Origin: Candidatus Sungiibacteriota bacterium
Lineage (GTDB): Bacteria > Patescibacteria > Paceibacteria > Sungbacterales > SURF-37
Assembly (NCBI GenBank): GCA_016186145.1
Contig: JACPMF010000005.1
Location: 1-27,012 of the forward strand
Direction: 5' to 3'
Length of the DNA: 27,012 bases
The notes beneath the pieces are model-generated. The model was not told the origin of the DNA, made no database searches, and saw only the letters and a list, made by a program, of their open reading frames with translations. Of the stretch, positions 20,838-27,012 are shown in pieces; position 1 is the stretch's first letter; each line of letters begins with the position of its first letter. The position numbers and the translations under genes are program-made.

Positions 20838-22697
20838 TTAGGGAAGCCGGTAAATAAATATTGACTTTCCGGCTTTCGCGACGGGTGTGAATGGTTTTAA
20901 CCACTCGTAAGAATCCTCCGGTTTCCGTACGAATCCCTTAACCGGAGTTCCGAAGGCGCTCATTTGAAATGAGGAAGAAATCGCAAACCAACCGCTCATC
21001 GGACCCCGCGCCGACCACCATGGTTCGAAGCGGTCACCAAGATAATAACGCGGGCTTCCGCCGCCAAAATAATCGAGCGGCATTTTTTCTATATTGTTTT
21101 CCTCCACAAATGCTTTAAGCCGTTTCAAATCCTGGCCCCAGTCATAGTTGGAATCAACGGCTACGAGATAGCCCGTATTGCTTCCGCCGGCGAGCTTGTT
21201 GTAATAAGGGAGATAATGCGGAAAAGCGGTTATGGTTTCTCCGATAAGCCAGATAAGCAACACACCGATAAAAAGATGTTTAGGGATCGATTTGACGTAA
21301 CGGTAGTAGATATTTTTTAGCGCGCCGTACCATGTGTGCGGATTAGAATACATTCTGTGCTCAAGCCACGGCGTTATTTCTTTTGCAACGAGCGCATAAA
21401 GAAAGGGGAACGTCGGCAGAAGATGGCGTATACCGATATTGAGAGGCGAACGCATTGACCAGCTCCAATAAAAAAGGATGAAGATCCATGACGCGGTTTC
21501 TAAAAAGTGGTCGCGTATCCACCAAAGCATTTTCGACGCGCTTTTTTCCGTTGTCCGGAGTATGCGCTGCAGCGCGAAGCCGAGTGCTGCGAGCGAAAGG
21601 ATGTGGAATGCAAGCGGCTCTTTGAAGAGATAAAGAACGGGGAAGTAAAGAAATGACCCGCTCGAACTGACTTCTCCCCAAAAGTACGCCGTGTTGCCGC
21701 CTGCGACCCGCTGTACGACCATCAAGACGCCGAGGAGATACTGGGCAAGCGGGCGGAGTAACGGTTGGCCGATCATCCAGAGATCAAGGTCAACCAAAAA
21801 CCGGTTTCCGAATGAACCGAGAATAAATTCGGCGTCGCGAAACTGTAGTTCCGGAGGGTAGTTCCAGACATGATATGCGTAAACTATCCAGATAAGCAGG
21901 AGACCAATGGCTCCGATAGCTGCTGTTTTTGCCAGCAGGCGGAAAAACAAAGCGATGCGATTGCTTATTTGCAAATGCATTTGGGAGAGCGCCCAAACTA
22001 TAAGCAGGATGCCGTATAGCGGGATAAGAAGGACCAGGGAAAATTTTAAAAGTTGCGCAACACCAAAAGCAATGCCTGCGATAGTAACTTTTTTCCAGGA
22101 CGGATTTTCCAAAAAATTCAGGAAGGAAGCAATGCCGATAAAAAAAGCGAATGCGGCGGCAAGGTCGGTTGTTATATAACGGGAATGGGCAATAAAGGTC
22201 GGAGAAAACGAATAGAAGACCAGCGCAAAAAGACCGGCCTTTGCTCCAAAACGGTTTTTCGTCCATCTCCAGAAAATCCAGCCAAAAAGTACGGCAAGAG
22301 CCATTACCGGAAGGCGCATCCAAAAGAGAATTTGGTCCGCGTTGTTGCCCGATTCGTAAAGAAATATGCGCCCCTGATCCCATTGGCCGTTTATGTCATT
22401 CGTCCACGGCTTCGTGTCCAGCGGGAAATGGAGATTAAGAAAGAGCGCGGGAAAAGCGGCAAGATCTTTGAGGAGCGGCGGGTGTTCGGGGTTTAGGCGG
22501 TAGTCTTTTTGGGTAAGGTACGAGTATCCTGCAGGGATGTGCGCAAGCTCGTCCATTATCGCGGATTCTCCCCGGGCTGAGAAAAACATCAGGCCCGCCA
22601 TCGCCGCAAGAATCAGCAGGGCAAGCCGGTCAGCGAGGCTAAATTCCATGCGAAAAAAGTGAAAAGTTATCATACGGACGAAATTAAAAATTTTCAA
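20838..22697 (-). CDS. GT-C fold glycosyltransferase (PMT/GT39-like), multi-spanning membrane protein
   Basis: The 619-aa protein has about ten hydrophobic segments and the GT-C hallmark of an acidic pair in the first external loop (M-D49-E50-L-A-H-I-P-A-G-Y, then YRLNPEHPPLLKDLAAF). The C-terminal soluble part contains VDSNYDWGQDLKRLKAF and DYFGGGSPRYYLGDRF, a pattern I associate with PMT/ArnT-related proteins that use lipid-linked sugars. It may glycosylate surface proteins or envelope glycans; the acceptor is unknown. Met17 is an alternative start. Its 5' end overlaps the upstream glycosyltransferase gene by 14 bases, so the two are co-translated, and the substrate-binding-protein gene follows after 6 bases. 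Confidence 0.85.
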   Translation of the reverse strand: MKIFNFVRMITFHFFRMEFSLADRLALLILAAMAGLMFFSARGESAIMDELAHIPAGYSYLTQKDYRLNPEHPPLLKDLAAFPALFLNLHFPLDTKPWTNDINGQWDQGRIFLYESGNNADQILFWMRLPVMALAVLFGWIFWRWTKNRFGAKAGLFALVFYSFSPTFIAHSRYITTDLAAAFAFFIGIASFLNFLENPSWKKVTIAGIAFGVAQLLKFSLVLLIPLYGILLIVWALSQMHLQISNRIALFFRLLAKTAAIGAIGLLLIWIVYAYHVWNYPPELQFRDAEFILGSFGNRFLVDLDLWMIGQPLLRPLAQYLLGVLMVVQRVAGGNTAYFWGEVSSSGSFLYFPVLYLFKEPLAFHILSLAALGFALQRILRTTEKSASKMLWWIRDHFLETASWIFILFYWSWSMRSPLNIGIRHLLPTFPFLYALVAKEITPWLEHRMYSNPHTWYGALKNIYYRYVKSIPKHLFIGVLLIWLIGETITAFPHYLPYYNKLAGGSNTGYLVAVDSNYDWGQDLKRLKAFVEENNIEKMPLDYFGGGSPRYYLGDRFEPWWSARGPMSGWFAISSSFQMSAFGTPVKGFVRKPEDSYEWLKPFTPVAKAGKSIFIYRLP

Positions 22698-24420
22698 AAG
22701 AAATAAATGCGTCTTTTGGTTTCAGATTCATGCCGGGAAATTTGTTCGTAATATCCCTGCGCACCGAGGCATCCATAGGGATTATAACAACTTTTTCATT
22801 TTGCCCAAAGGCGATTTCTTCGGCGGATAAAACGTAATGCATTTTTTTTATGGTCCGCTCCGTTTCCGAGAACGTTTTTGTAAAAAACATCGGCACTTGG
22901 GCTGCGGCAGGAATGCCGCGGATCAGTACGTCGCTATGGTTAACGATTACAAATTTTTCTGTTTCCGACGGCAACGAGGCGAGGTATCTTCCCATATTTT
23001 CAAGATCGGCGGAGAATGCCGGAACGGTATTGGGATGAGTGGGGAAAAGAAGGAAATACGCCTGATAGGTATAGATAGGAATAAAGATAAGGATGAGAAA
23101 AAAAAGAATGGCTGTTTCCCGGCGTATTCTTTCGATTTGCCGGCGAGCGTTTTTAAAGCGTTCGTCAGAATGATATTTTTCGAGCGCAGCGAAAGCTTTT
23201 TTTACGGCCGTTGTTGCCCCGAGAGCGGAAAGAATCATAACCGGAGGAATCATGCCGATCGCCCGGAGAGCATGGGGGAGCCCTTCACGAGTAAGGGTTG
23301 CCGGGAGCGACATAAAGAAAAGCCATGCGAGAAGCAGTGTATAAACTTTTTTTGAATCAGGAATAGGGAATGATGAATCGGGGTTTTTTCTTTCGCCGCC
23401 CCCTTGATTCTTGATTCCTGATTCTTGATTCCTGATCAAGACACGAAATGCAACGATTATTCCCGCAAGAAAAAAGAAACTCACCATAGGATTCAATTCT
23501 GGTTGGCAATCATAGTTATGCCGTGGATTGCAGTCTCCTTTCCAGAAAAACATCTGAAAGGTCAGGAGGTTAGACTTCGCGAATTCATAAACCGGCCTTT
23601 CGCTGGCGAAAACCGATACCTGGCTGCTTCTGGCAAAAAAGTCGCTGGGGTTTTTCACAAAATAGAGCACAAGAGGTGACACCACAAGCAAAACGGTCAA
23701 AATGAAGAGTGCGATGGCGCAAGGGGTGCACGGCTTCTCTGGGGCGTCGCTTTTCCGCATCCATCGGGTAAATGCGAAAATAAGCGGGAGCGCAATCACA
23801 AACAGCATAAGTCTGAATGCCGGATAGGTGTGGAAGCCCAGGCCGATAAAGATGCCGGCGCATACGATGCTTGAAAATTTTCCTGTCCGCAATCCTTTTA
23901 TGAGCCAGTACAGGCCGAAGGTCGTGAAGAACGGAACGAGAATGGCGCGAAAGCCGATACGGGAGAAATTGATGTGCCAGTAACTTGTGGCCAAGAAGAA
24001 TGCCGAAAGTAGCGCAACAATAGTTGAATCAGGAATCATGAATAATGAATTATGATTTTTGTTCTTGTTTTCACGATTCCTAATTCCTAATTCATAATTC
24101 TTGAACAATTCTTTTGTCAGCAAATATATCCCCAGTATAGTAAGCATTCCAAAAATGGCGCTAACCAGTCTTAACACCCATGGTTCCAAGCCCAAAAGCC
24201 AAAGGGCGACGGCTTGGAGGTTGATAAATAACCCCTCGCGGCCGTTATTTTCGGGATAAAACAGTTTAAAATCTCCAGTCTCCAGCGATTCGACCGCATT
24301 GTTTCCGTTCATGGCTTCGTCTATAAAAAGACCCGGAGGGATTTGCGGGAGAAGGTAGAAGCGGAAAAAGGCGCCGACTACCAAAATCGCAAAAAGGAAG
24401 GTGAGTTCTTTCTTTAGCAT
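22684..24420 (-). CDS. GT-C fold glycosyltransferase (PMT/GT39-like), first gene of the minus-strand operon
   Basis: The 578-aa multi-spanning protein has the first-loop acidic pair D34-E35 in PPGLFIDEAMNGNNA, followed by REGLFINLQAVALWLLGLEPWVLRLVSA, typical of PMT-like GT-C enzymes that move a sugar from a polyprenyl-phosphate donor. Two loops contain in-frame insertions of 7-nt-period palindromic DNA: 24025-24103 (N-Y-E-L-G-I-R-N ... F-M-I-P-D-S-T) and 23354-23439 (I-R-N-Q-E-S-G-I-K-N-Q ... F-P-I-P-D-S). Both lie between hydrophobic segments. ATG 24418-24420 is only a few bases after the predicted transcription start, so the mRNA may be nearly leaderless. It overlaps the next glycosyltransferase gene by 14 bases. 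Confidence 0.85.
   Translation of the reverse strand: MLKKELTFLFAILVVGAFFRFYLLPQIPPGLFIDEAMNGNNAVESLETGDFKLFYPENNGREGLFINLQAVALWLLGLEPWVLRLVSAIFGMLTILGIYLLTKELFKNYELGIRNRENKNKNHNSLFMIPDSTIVALLSAFFLATSYWHINFSRIGFRAILVPFFTTFGLYWLIKGLRTGKFSSIVCAGIFIGLGFHTYPAFRLMLFVIALPLIFAFTRWMRKSDAPEKPCTPCAIALFILTVLLVVSPLVLYFVKNPSDFFARSSQVSVFASERPVYEFAKSNLLTFQMFFWKGDCNPRHNYDCQPELNPMVSFFFLAGIIVAFRVLIRNQESGIKNQGGGERKNPDSSFPIPDSKKVYTLLLAWLFFMSLPATLTREGLPHALRAIGMIPPVMILSALGATTAVKKAFAALEKYHSDERFKNARRQIERIRRETAILFFLILIFIPIYTYQAYFLLFPTHPNTVPAFSADLENMGRYLASLPSETEKFVIVNHSDVLIRGIPAAAQVPMFFTKTFSETERTIKKMHYVLSAEEIAFGQNEKVVIIPMDASVRRDITNKFPGMNLKPKDAFISFENF
23354..23439. repeat. In-frame palindromic 7-nt-period insertion (first) in the glycosyltransferase gene
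   Basis: GAATCAGGAAT (23354-23364) and ATTCCTGATTC (23414-23424) are a perfect inverted pair inside arrays 23354-23380 and 23404-23439 made of GAATCAG and CTTGATT-type units. The block is in frame with the minus-strand gene. Confidence 0.8.
24025..24103. repeat. In-frame palindromic 7-nt-period insertion (second) in the glycosyltransferase gene
   Basis: Arrays of GAATCAG/GAATAAT-type units at 24025-24054 face the opposite orientation at 24075-24103; for example GAATTATG (24047-24054) and CATAATTC (24093-24100) are complementary. The block is in frame and encodes an extra hydrophilic loop. Confidence 0.75.
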
Positions 24421-24429
24421 ATAGTTTGT

Positions 24430-24435
24430 ATTATA
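24430..24435 (-). promoter_or_regulatory. Probable -10 element of the glycosyltransferase-kinase operon
   Basis: TATAAT on the minus strand (24435-24430) would place the transcript start near 24423, three bases before the ATG. No good -35 hexamer is visible, so this is tentative. The A/T-rich palindromic surroundings (ATAGT..ACTAT) could also serve the plus-strand gene at 24485. Confidence 0.45.
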
Positions 24436-24484
24436 CTATAAGGAGCCAAAAACGAAGAATTAGACCTCACAAAGTGTTGAAGTT

Positions 24485-24901
24485 ATGATGGATATTAATC
24501 CTCAAGAATATTCTCAGGCGGAGGAAATTCAGGAACTTGAACGGCTGCTTGAAGAGAAAAAACGGCAGCTTGCTGAACGCGGGGAAGGACAAGAGCCGAA
24601 AGAAACGTTTCGGGAACTTTTTAAAGAGCGATATGCGCCGGGAATTCCTGAAAAACCTCCGACTGCTTCAGGGACCGGCCCGTCGCCGATTTTGCCGCAA
24701 TCCTCCGATGACACCTCAAAAGCAAAAGCGCGGGAAGAGCAATTGCGCATTTTTATTGAGATTTCTTTTGAAAAGGGGATTGCCGCGGCAATCCAATTGG
24801 CAAAAGCTAATACGCCGTGGCTTCTTGACGAATTGCACGACCGCCTCATCGACGAATATTACGAAAGATTGATACAGGCGAAACAAATCAGTAACAAATG
24901 A
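24485..24901 (+). CDS. Small charged coiled-coil protein upstream of the TraG/VirB4-like ATPase
   Basis: I do not recognise this 138-aa protein as a named family. Residues about 12-40 (AEEIQELERLLEEKKRQLAE) are strongly predicted to be coiled coil. A Pro/Gly/Ser-rich linker follows (about 50-80), then an amphipathic helical C-terminal half with AIQLAKANTPWLLDELHDRL. It has no signal peptide or membrane segment. It lies 84 bases before a membrane-anchored ATPase gene on the same strand, so it may be an accessory or cytoplasmic partner of that machine. The start may be either of the two adjacent ATGs; no strong Shine-Dalgarno site is seen. Confidence 0.75.
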   Translation: MMDINPQEYSQAEEIQELERLLEEKKRQLAERGEGQEPKETFRELFKERYAPGIPEKPPTASGTGPSPILPQSSDDTSKAKAREEQLRIFIEISFEKGIAAAIQLAKANTPWLLDELHDRLIDEYYERLIQAKQISNK

Positions 24902-24910
24902 GGGTTTGGA

Positions 24911-24983
24911 TAATGAATAAGGAATTTAGGGTGTCCCGTTTATGCCAAAAATTCCTCGTTCATGATTCCTGATTCATAATTCA
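24911..24983. repeat. 7-nt-period palindromic array in the gap before the ATPase gene
   Basis: Units such as GAATAAG, GATTCCT and GATTCAT occur at 24911-24930 and 24951-24983 in opposite orientation; AGGAATTT (24920-24927) pairs with AAATTCCT (24949-24956). The right array ends three bases before the TTG start of the next gene. Confidence 0.7.
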
Positions 24984-24985
24984 CG

Positions 24986-27012
24986 TTGTCTGATTTTACT
25001 CTTTTTACTTTTTACATCATTGCCGTTCTCGGGGCGGGGATTTTTGGCATTGCGTTTTTTTGGGTTTGGAAAGTGAGCCGCAAGAAAGAGTTATCCGGGT
25101 CGTTCAATATGAAGCTTTTTCAAGTGATGCTTCCGCCGGTGCGCCGTAAGGAGGATCTGCAAATTCAGCAGATTCGGGACAAAATCGCCATCATGGAAAA
25201 GCTTTTTGCAGCACTTCATGATGTCGGGCATCGCAGTTGGTTTCGGCAAGAACGGCCGATTTTCGCATTTGAGATAACCGTGCCTCACACCGGCGAAGAA
25301 ATCATTTTTTATATCGCCGTTCCGCGTCTTTTCAGCCACTCTATCGCAAAGATCGTAGAAAGCGTTTATCCCGATGCGCAGGTAATTCCGGTTAAGGACT
25401 ACAATATTTTCAATCCGGAGGGACAGAGTGTTGGCGCGCTCATGGAATTCGAACGAAACGATTTTCTTCCTATCCGCACGTACCGCGCGTTGGAATCGGA
25501 TCCATTACGGGAGCTTTCAAACGCGTTTTCCAAGCTGGAACGAGTTGGCGAGGGTGCGGCATTCCAGATTGTCATGCGCCCGGCGCCGAAGAAGCGCTCA
25601 AAAGAAATTTTGCTTTTCGCAAAGAAAATTTTTGAGCGCGGGCAATTTCATAAGGAGAGCGCCTTGAAAGAGGTTATGGAGGACATTTTGGGTATTGGGC
25701 ATGCCAAAGTGAAAAAGCCGGAAGAAATGAAAAAAGAAGAAATGAAACGTCTTTCGCCGAAGGAGGAGGAAATGGTGCGGGCCGTTGAGAACAAGGCGGC
25801 TAAACCGCTTTTTGAAGTGAATCTCCGTCTCATTGCCTCGGCGCGGGAATCTTCGCAGGCGGAGGAGATTTTACGGAATCTTGAGGCCGCGTTTTCGCAG
25901 TTTGACGAGCCTACGCTTAATATGTTCAAAATAAAGCGGCTTTCCGGAAACTCCCTGAAAAATCTTTTTTATCGCTTTTCGTTTCGAATTTTTTCAGAGA
26001 GCGAATCATCGCTTTTAAGCTCCGAAGAACTCACTTCGCTTTTGCATTTTCCTAATGTCGAATTGGAAACCCCGAAAATTAAAGTAGTGAAGGCAAAAGA
26101 ATCTTCCCCGCCGGCGGATTTGCCGCGTGAAGGGGTTTTGCTCGGCTATAACCCTTTTCGCGGCGCTGAAACCCCGATTTACATCACAAAAGACGACCGT
26201 CGCCGCCATCTCTATATCCTCGGGCAGACCGGAACCGGAAAAACCGCATTTATGGAGAATATGATCCGCCAGGACATCGAAGCCGGCGAGGGTGTTTGTT
26301 TTATCGACCCGCACGGTGATACCGTTCAACGGATTCTCGGGCTTGTGCCGGAACGCCGACTTGAAGAAGTCATTTACTTTAATCCCGGCGACGTTTCGTA
26401 TCCGATGGGATTGAATATGCTCGAATATGATCCGCGATTTCCCGAACAGAAAACATTCGTTGTCAATGAGCTTCTTTCGATTTTTCAGAAACTTTTCGGA
26501 CAGGTTCCCGAATCAATGGGACCGATTTTCGAGCAGTACTTTCGAAACTCAACGCTTCTTGTGATGGAAGATCCGGCTTCCGGCAATACGCTTCTTGAAA
26601 TCCAACGGATATTCGCTGACCCCGAATTTCGGCAGTTCAAGGTTTCCAAATCAAAAAACGTGGTGGTAAACACCTTTTGGAGAGAGATGGCTGAGAAAGC
26701 GACCGGCGAGCAGGCGATTTCCAACTACGGCCCGTACATTACTTCAAAGTTTGACAACTTTCTTGCAAACGAGATTATGCGCCCGATAATCGCGCAGGAG
26801 CGTTCGGCATTTAATTTCCGGGATGTGATCGACAACAAAAAGATTCTTCTTATCAATCTTTCCAAGGGACGGCTCGGGGAATTGAATTCTTCCCTGATCG
26901 GCCTCATAATGGTGGGGAAGTTATTGATGGCTTCGCTTTCTCGCGTTGATATGCCAGAAACGGAGCAGAATGATTTTTACCTCTACATTGACGAGTTCCA
27001 GAACGTTACTAC
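24986..27012 (+). CDS. Membrane-anchored TraG/VirB4-like (type IV secretion/DNA-transfer type) ATPase, 3' truncated
   Basis: The gene runs off the window end; 675 residues are visible. The start is TTG at 24986, because an in-frame stop is at 24977-24979 and the sequence right after TTG gives a membrane segment (about residues 5-27, FTLFTFYIIAVLGAG...); the next ATG at 25109 would lose it. Residues about 40-400 are a less conserved cytoplasmic part with a charged region. The ATPase domain has Walker A GQTGTGKT (413-420), a following FIDPHGDT segment and a Walker B FYLYIDEFQNV with D669-E670. This resembles the DUF87/TraG/VirD4-VirB4 family common in CPR genomes, where it is often linked to pili, DNA uptake or transfer. 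No other secretion genes are in view, so the exact machine is undecided. Confidence 0.85.
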   Translation, partial: MSDFTLFTFYIIAVLGAGIFGIAFFWVWKVSRKKELSGSFNMKLFQVMLPPVRRKEDLQIQQIRDKIAIMEKLFAALHDVGHRSWFRQERPIFAFEITVPHTGEEIIFYIAVPRLFSHSIAKIVESVYPDAQVIPVKDYNIFNPEGQSVGALMEFERNDFLPIRTYRALESDPLRELSNAFSKLERVGEGAAFQIVMRPAPKKRSKEILLFAKKIFERGQFHKESALKEVMEDILGIGHAKVKKPEEMKKEEMKRLSPKEEEMVRAVENKAAKPLFEVNLRLIASARESSQAEEILRNLEAAFSQFDEPTLNMFKIKRLSGNSLKNLFYRFSFRIFSESESSLLSSEELTSLLHFPNVELETPKIKVVKAKESSPPADLPREGVLLGYNPFRGAETPIYITKDDRRRHLYILGQTGTGKTAFMENMIRQDIEAGEGVCFIDPHGDTVQRILGLVPERRLEEVIYFNPGDVSYPMGLNMLEYDPRFPEQKTFVVNELLSIFQKLFGQVPESMGPIFEQYFRNSTLLVMEDPASGNTLLEIQRIFADPEFRQFKVSKSKNVVVNTFWREMAEKATGEQAISNYGPYITSKFDNFLANEIMRPIIAQERSAFNFRDVIDNKKILLINLSKGRLGELNSSLIGLIMVGKLLMASLSRVDMPETEQNDFYLYIDEFQNVT

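Noticed and set aside
1..27012. tRNA or rRNA genes.
   Set aside because: No cloverleaf with a T-loop consensus and no rRNA-like stretch was seen by eye; a tRNAscan or Rfam run would be needed to exclude them formally.

Overview
The window looks like a Candidate Phyla Radiation (Patescibacteria, Parcubacteria-like) genome. RpoB (1085 aa) and RpoC (1219 aa) are compact. Most core genes have no clear Shine-Dalgarno site. There is a surface protein with an 'ITIYDEDTGEPYC'-type tail, small GIY-YIG, GxxExxY and four-helix-bundle genes, and very many short palindromic repeats. The lineage is inferred from gene content; no phylogeny was run.

Layout. Bases 1-1235: the C-terminus of a surface protein, then a minus-strand coiled-coil gene split by a 0.28-kb GIY-YIG element. 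Bases 1275-10507: a consensus promoter and structured leader, then GxxExxY gene, rpoB, four-helix-bundle gene, rpoC, GIY-YIG gene, rpsP, and khpA with its own promoter. Bases 10508-12310: repeat elements, trmD and a MlaC-like secreted protein. Bases 12311-13606: a structured repeat, then a phosphoribosyltransferase and a secreted protein on the minus strand. Bases 13702-15970: alr and an FtsQ-like gene. Bases 15971-16880: no protein gene, but a second copy of the structured repeat and, on the minus strand, a candidate RNA of about 630 nt with its own consensus promoter and terminator. Bases 16881-24420: a minus-strand operon of two GT-C glycosyltransferases, a substrate-binding protein, a sensor kinase and a two-receiver response regulator. 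Bases 24485-27012: a small coiled-coil protein and a membrane-anchored TraG/VirB4-like ATPase cut by the window end.

Two signals stand out. First, the minus-strand RNA (about 16816 to 16186): TTGACA-N16-TATAAT promoter, many long helices, at least one predicted pseudoknot, G-U pairs that form only in this strand's transcript, and an 11-bp terminator hairpin followed by seven U. It is not recognisable as RNase P RNA or tmRNA. Second, four families of palindromic insertions. Family 1 has CATCCYGTTAG / CTAACGGGACT ends. Family 2 has a 73-bp hairpin unit plus ACCCTGTTAAAT / ATTTAACAGGGT. Family 3 consists of 7-nt-period arrays. Family 4 is a 190-260-bp structure with compensatory base changes. 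In families 1-3 one copy carries a small ORF (GIY-YIG, GxxExxY or four-helix bundle) and another copy is empty. Copies split a gene, separate rpoB from rpoC and rpoC from rpsP, supply stop and start codons of neighbours, and sit in frame inside trmD, alr and a glycosyltransferase. In trmD and alr the array directly follows a perfect palindrome made from the upstream coding sequence.
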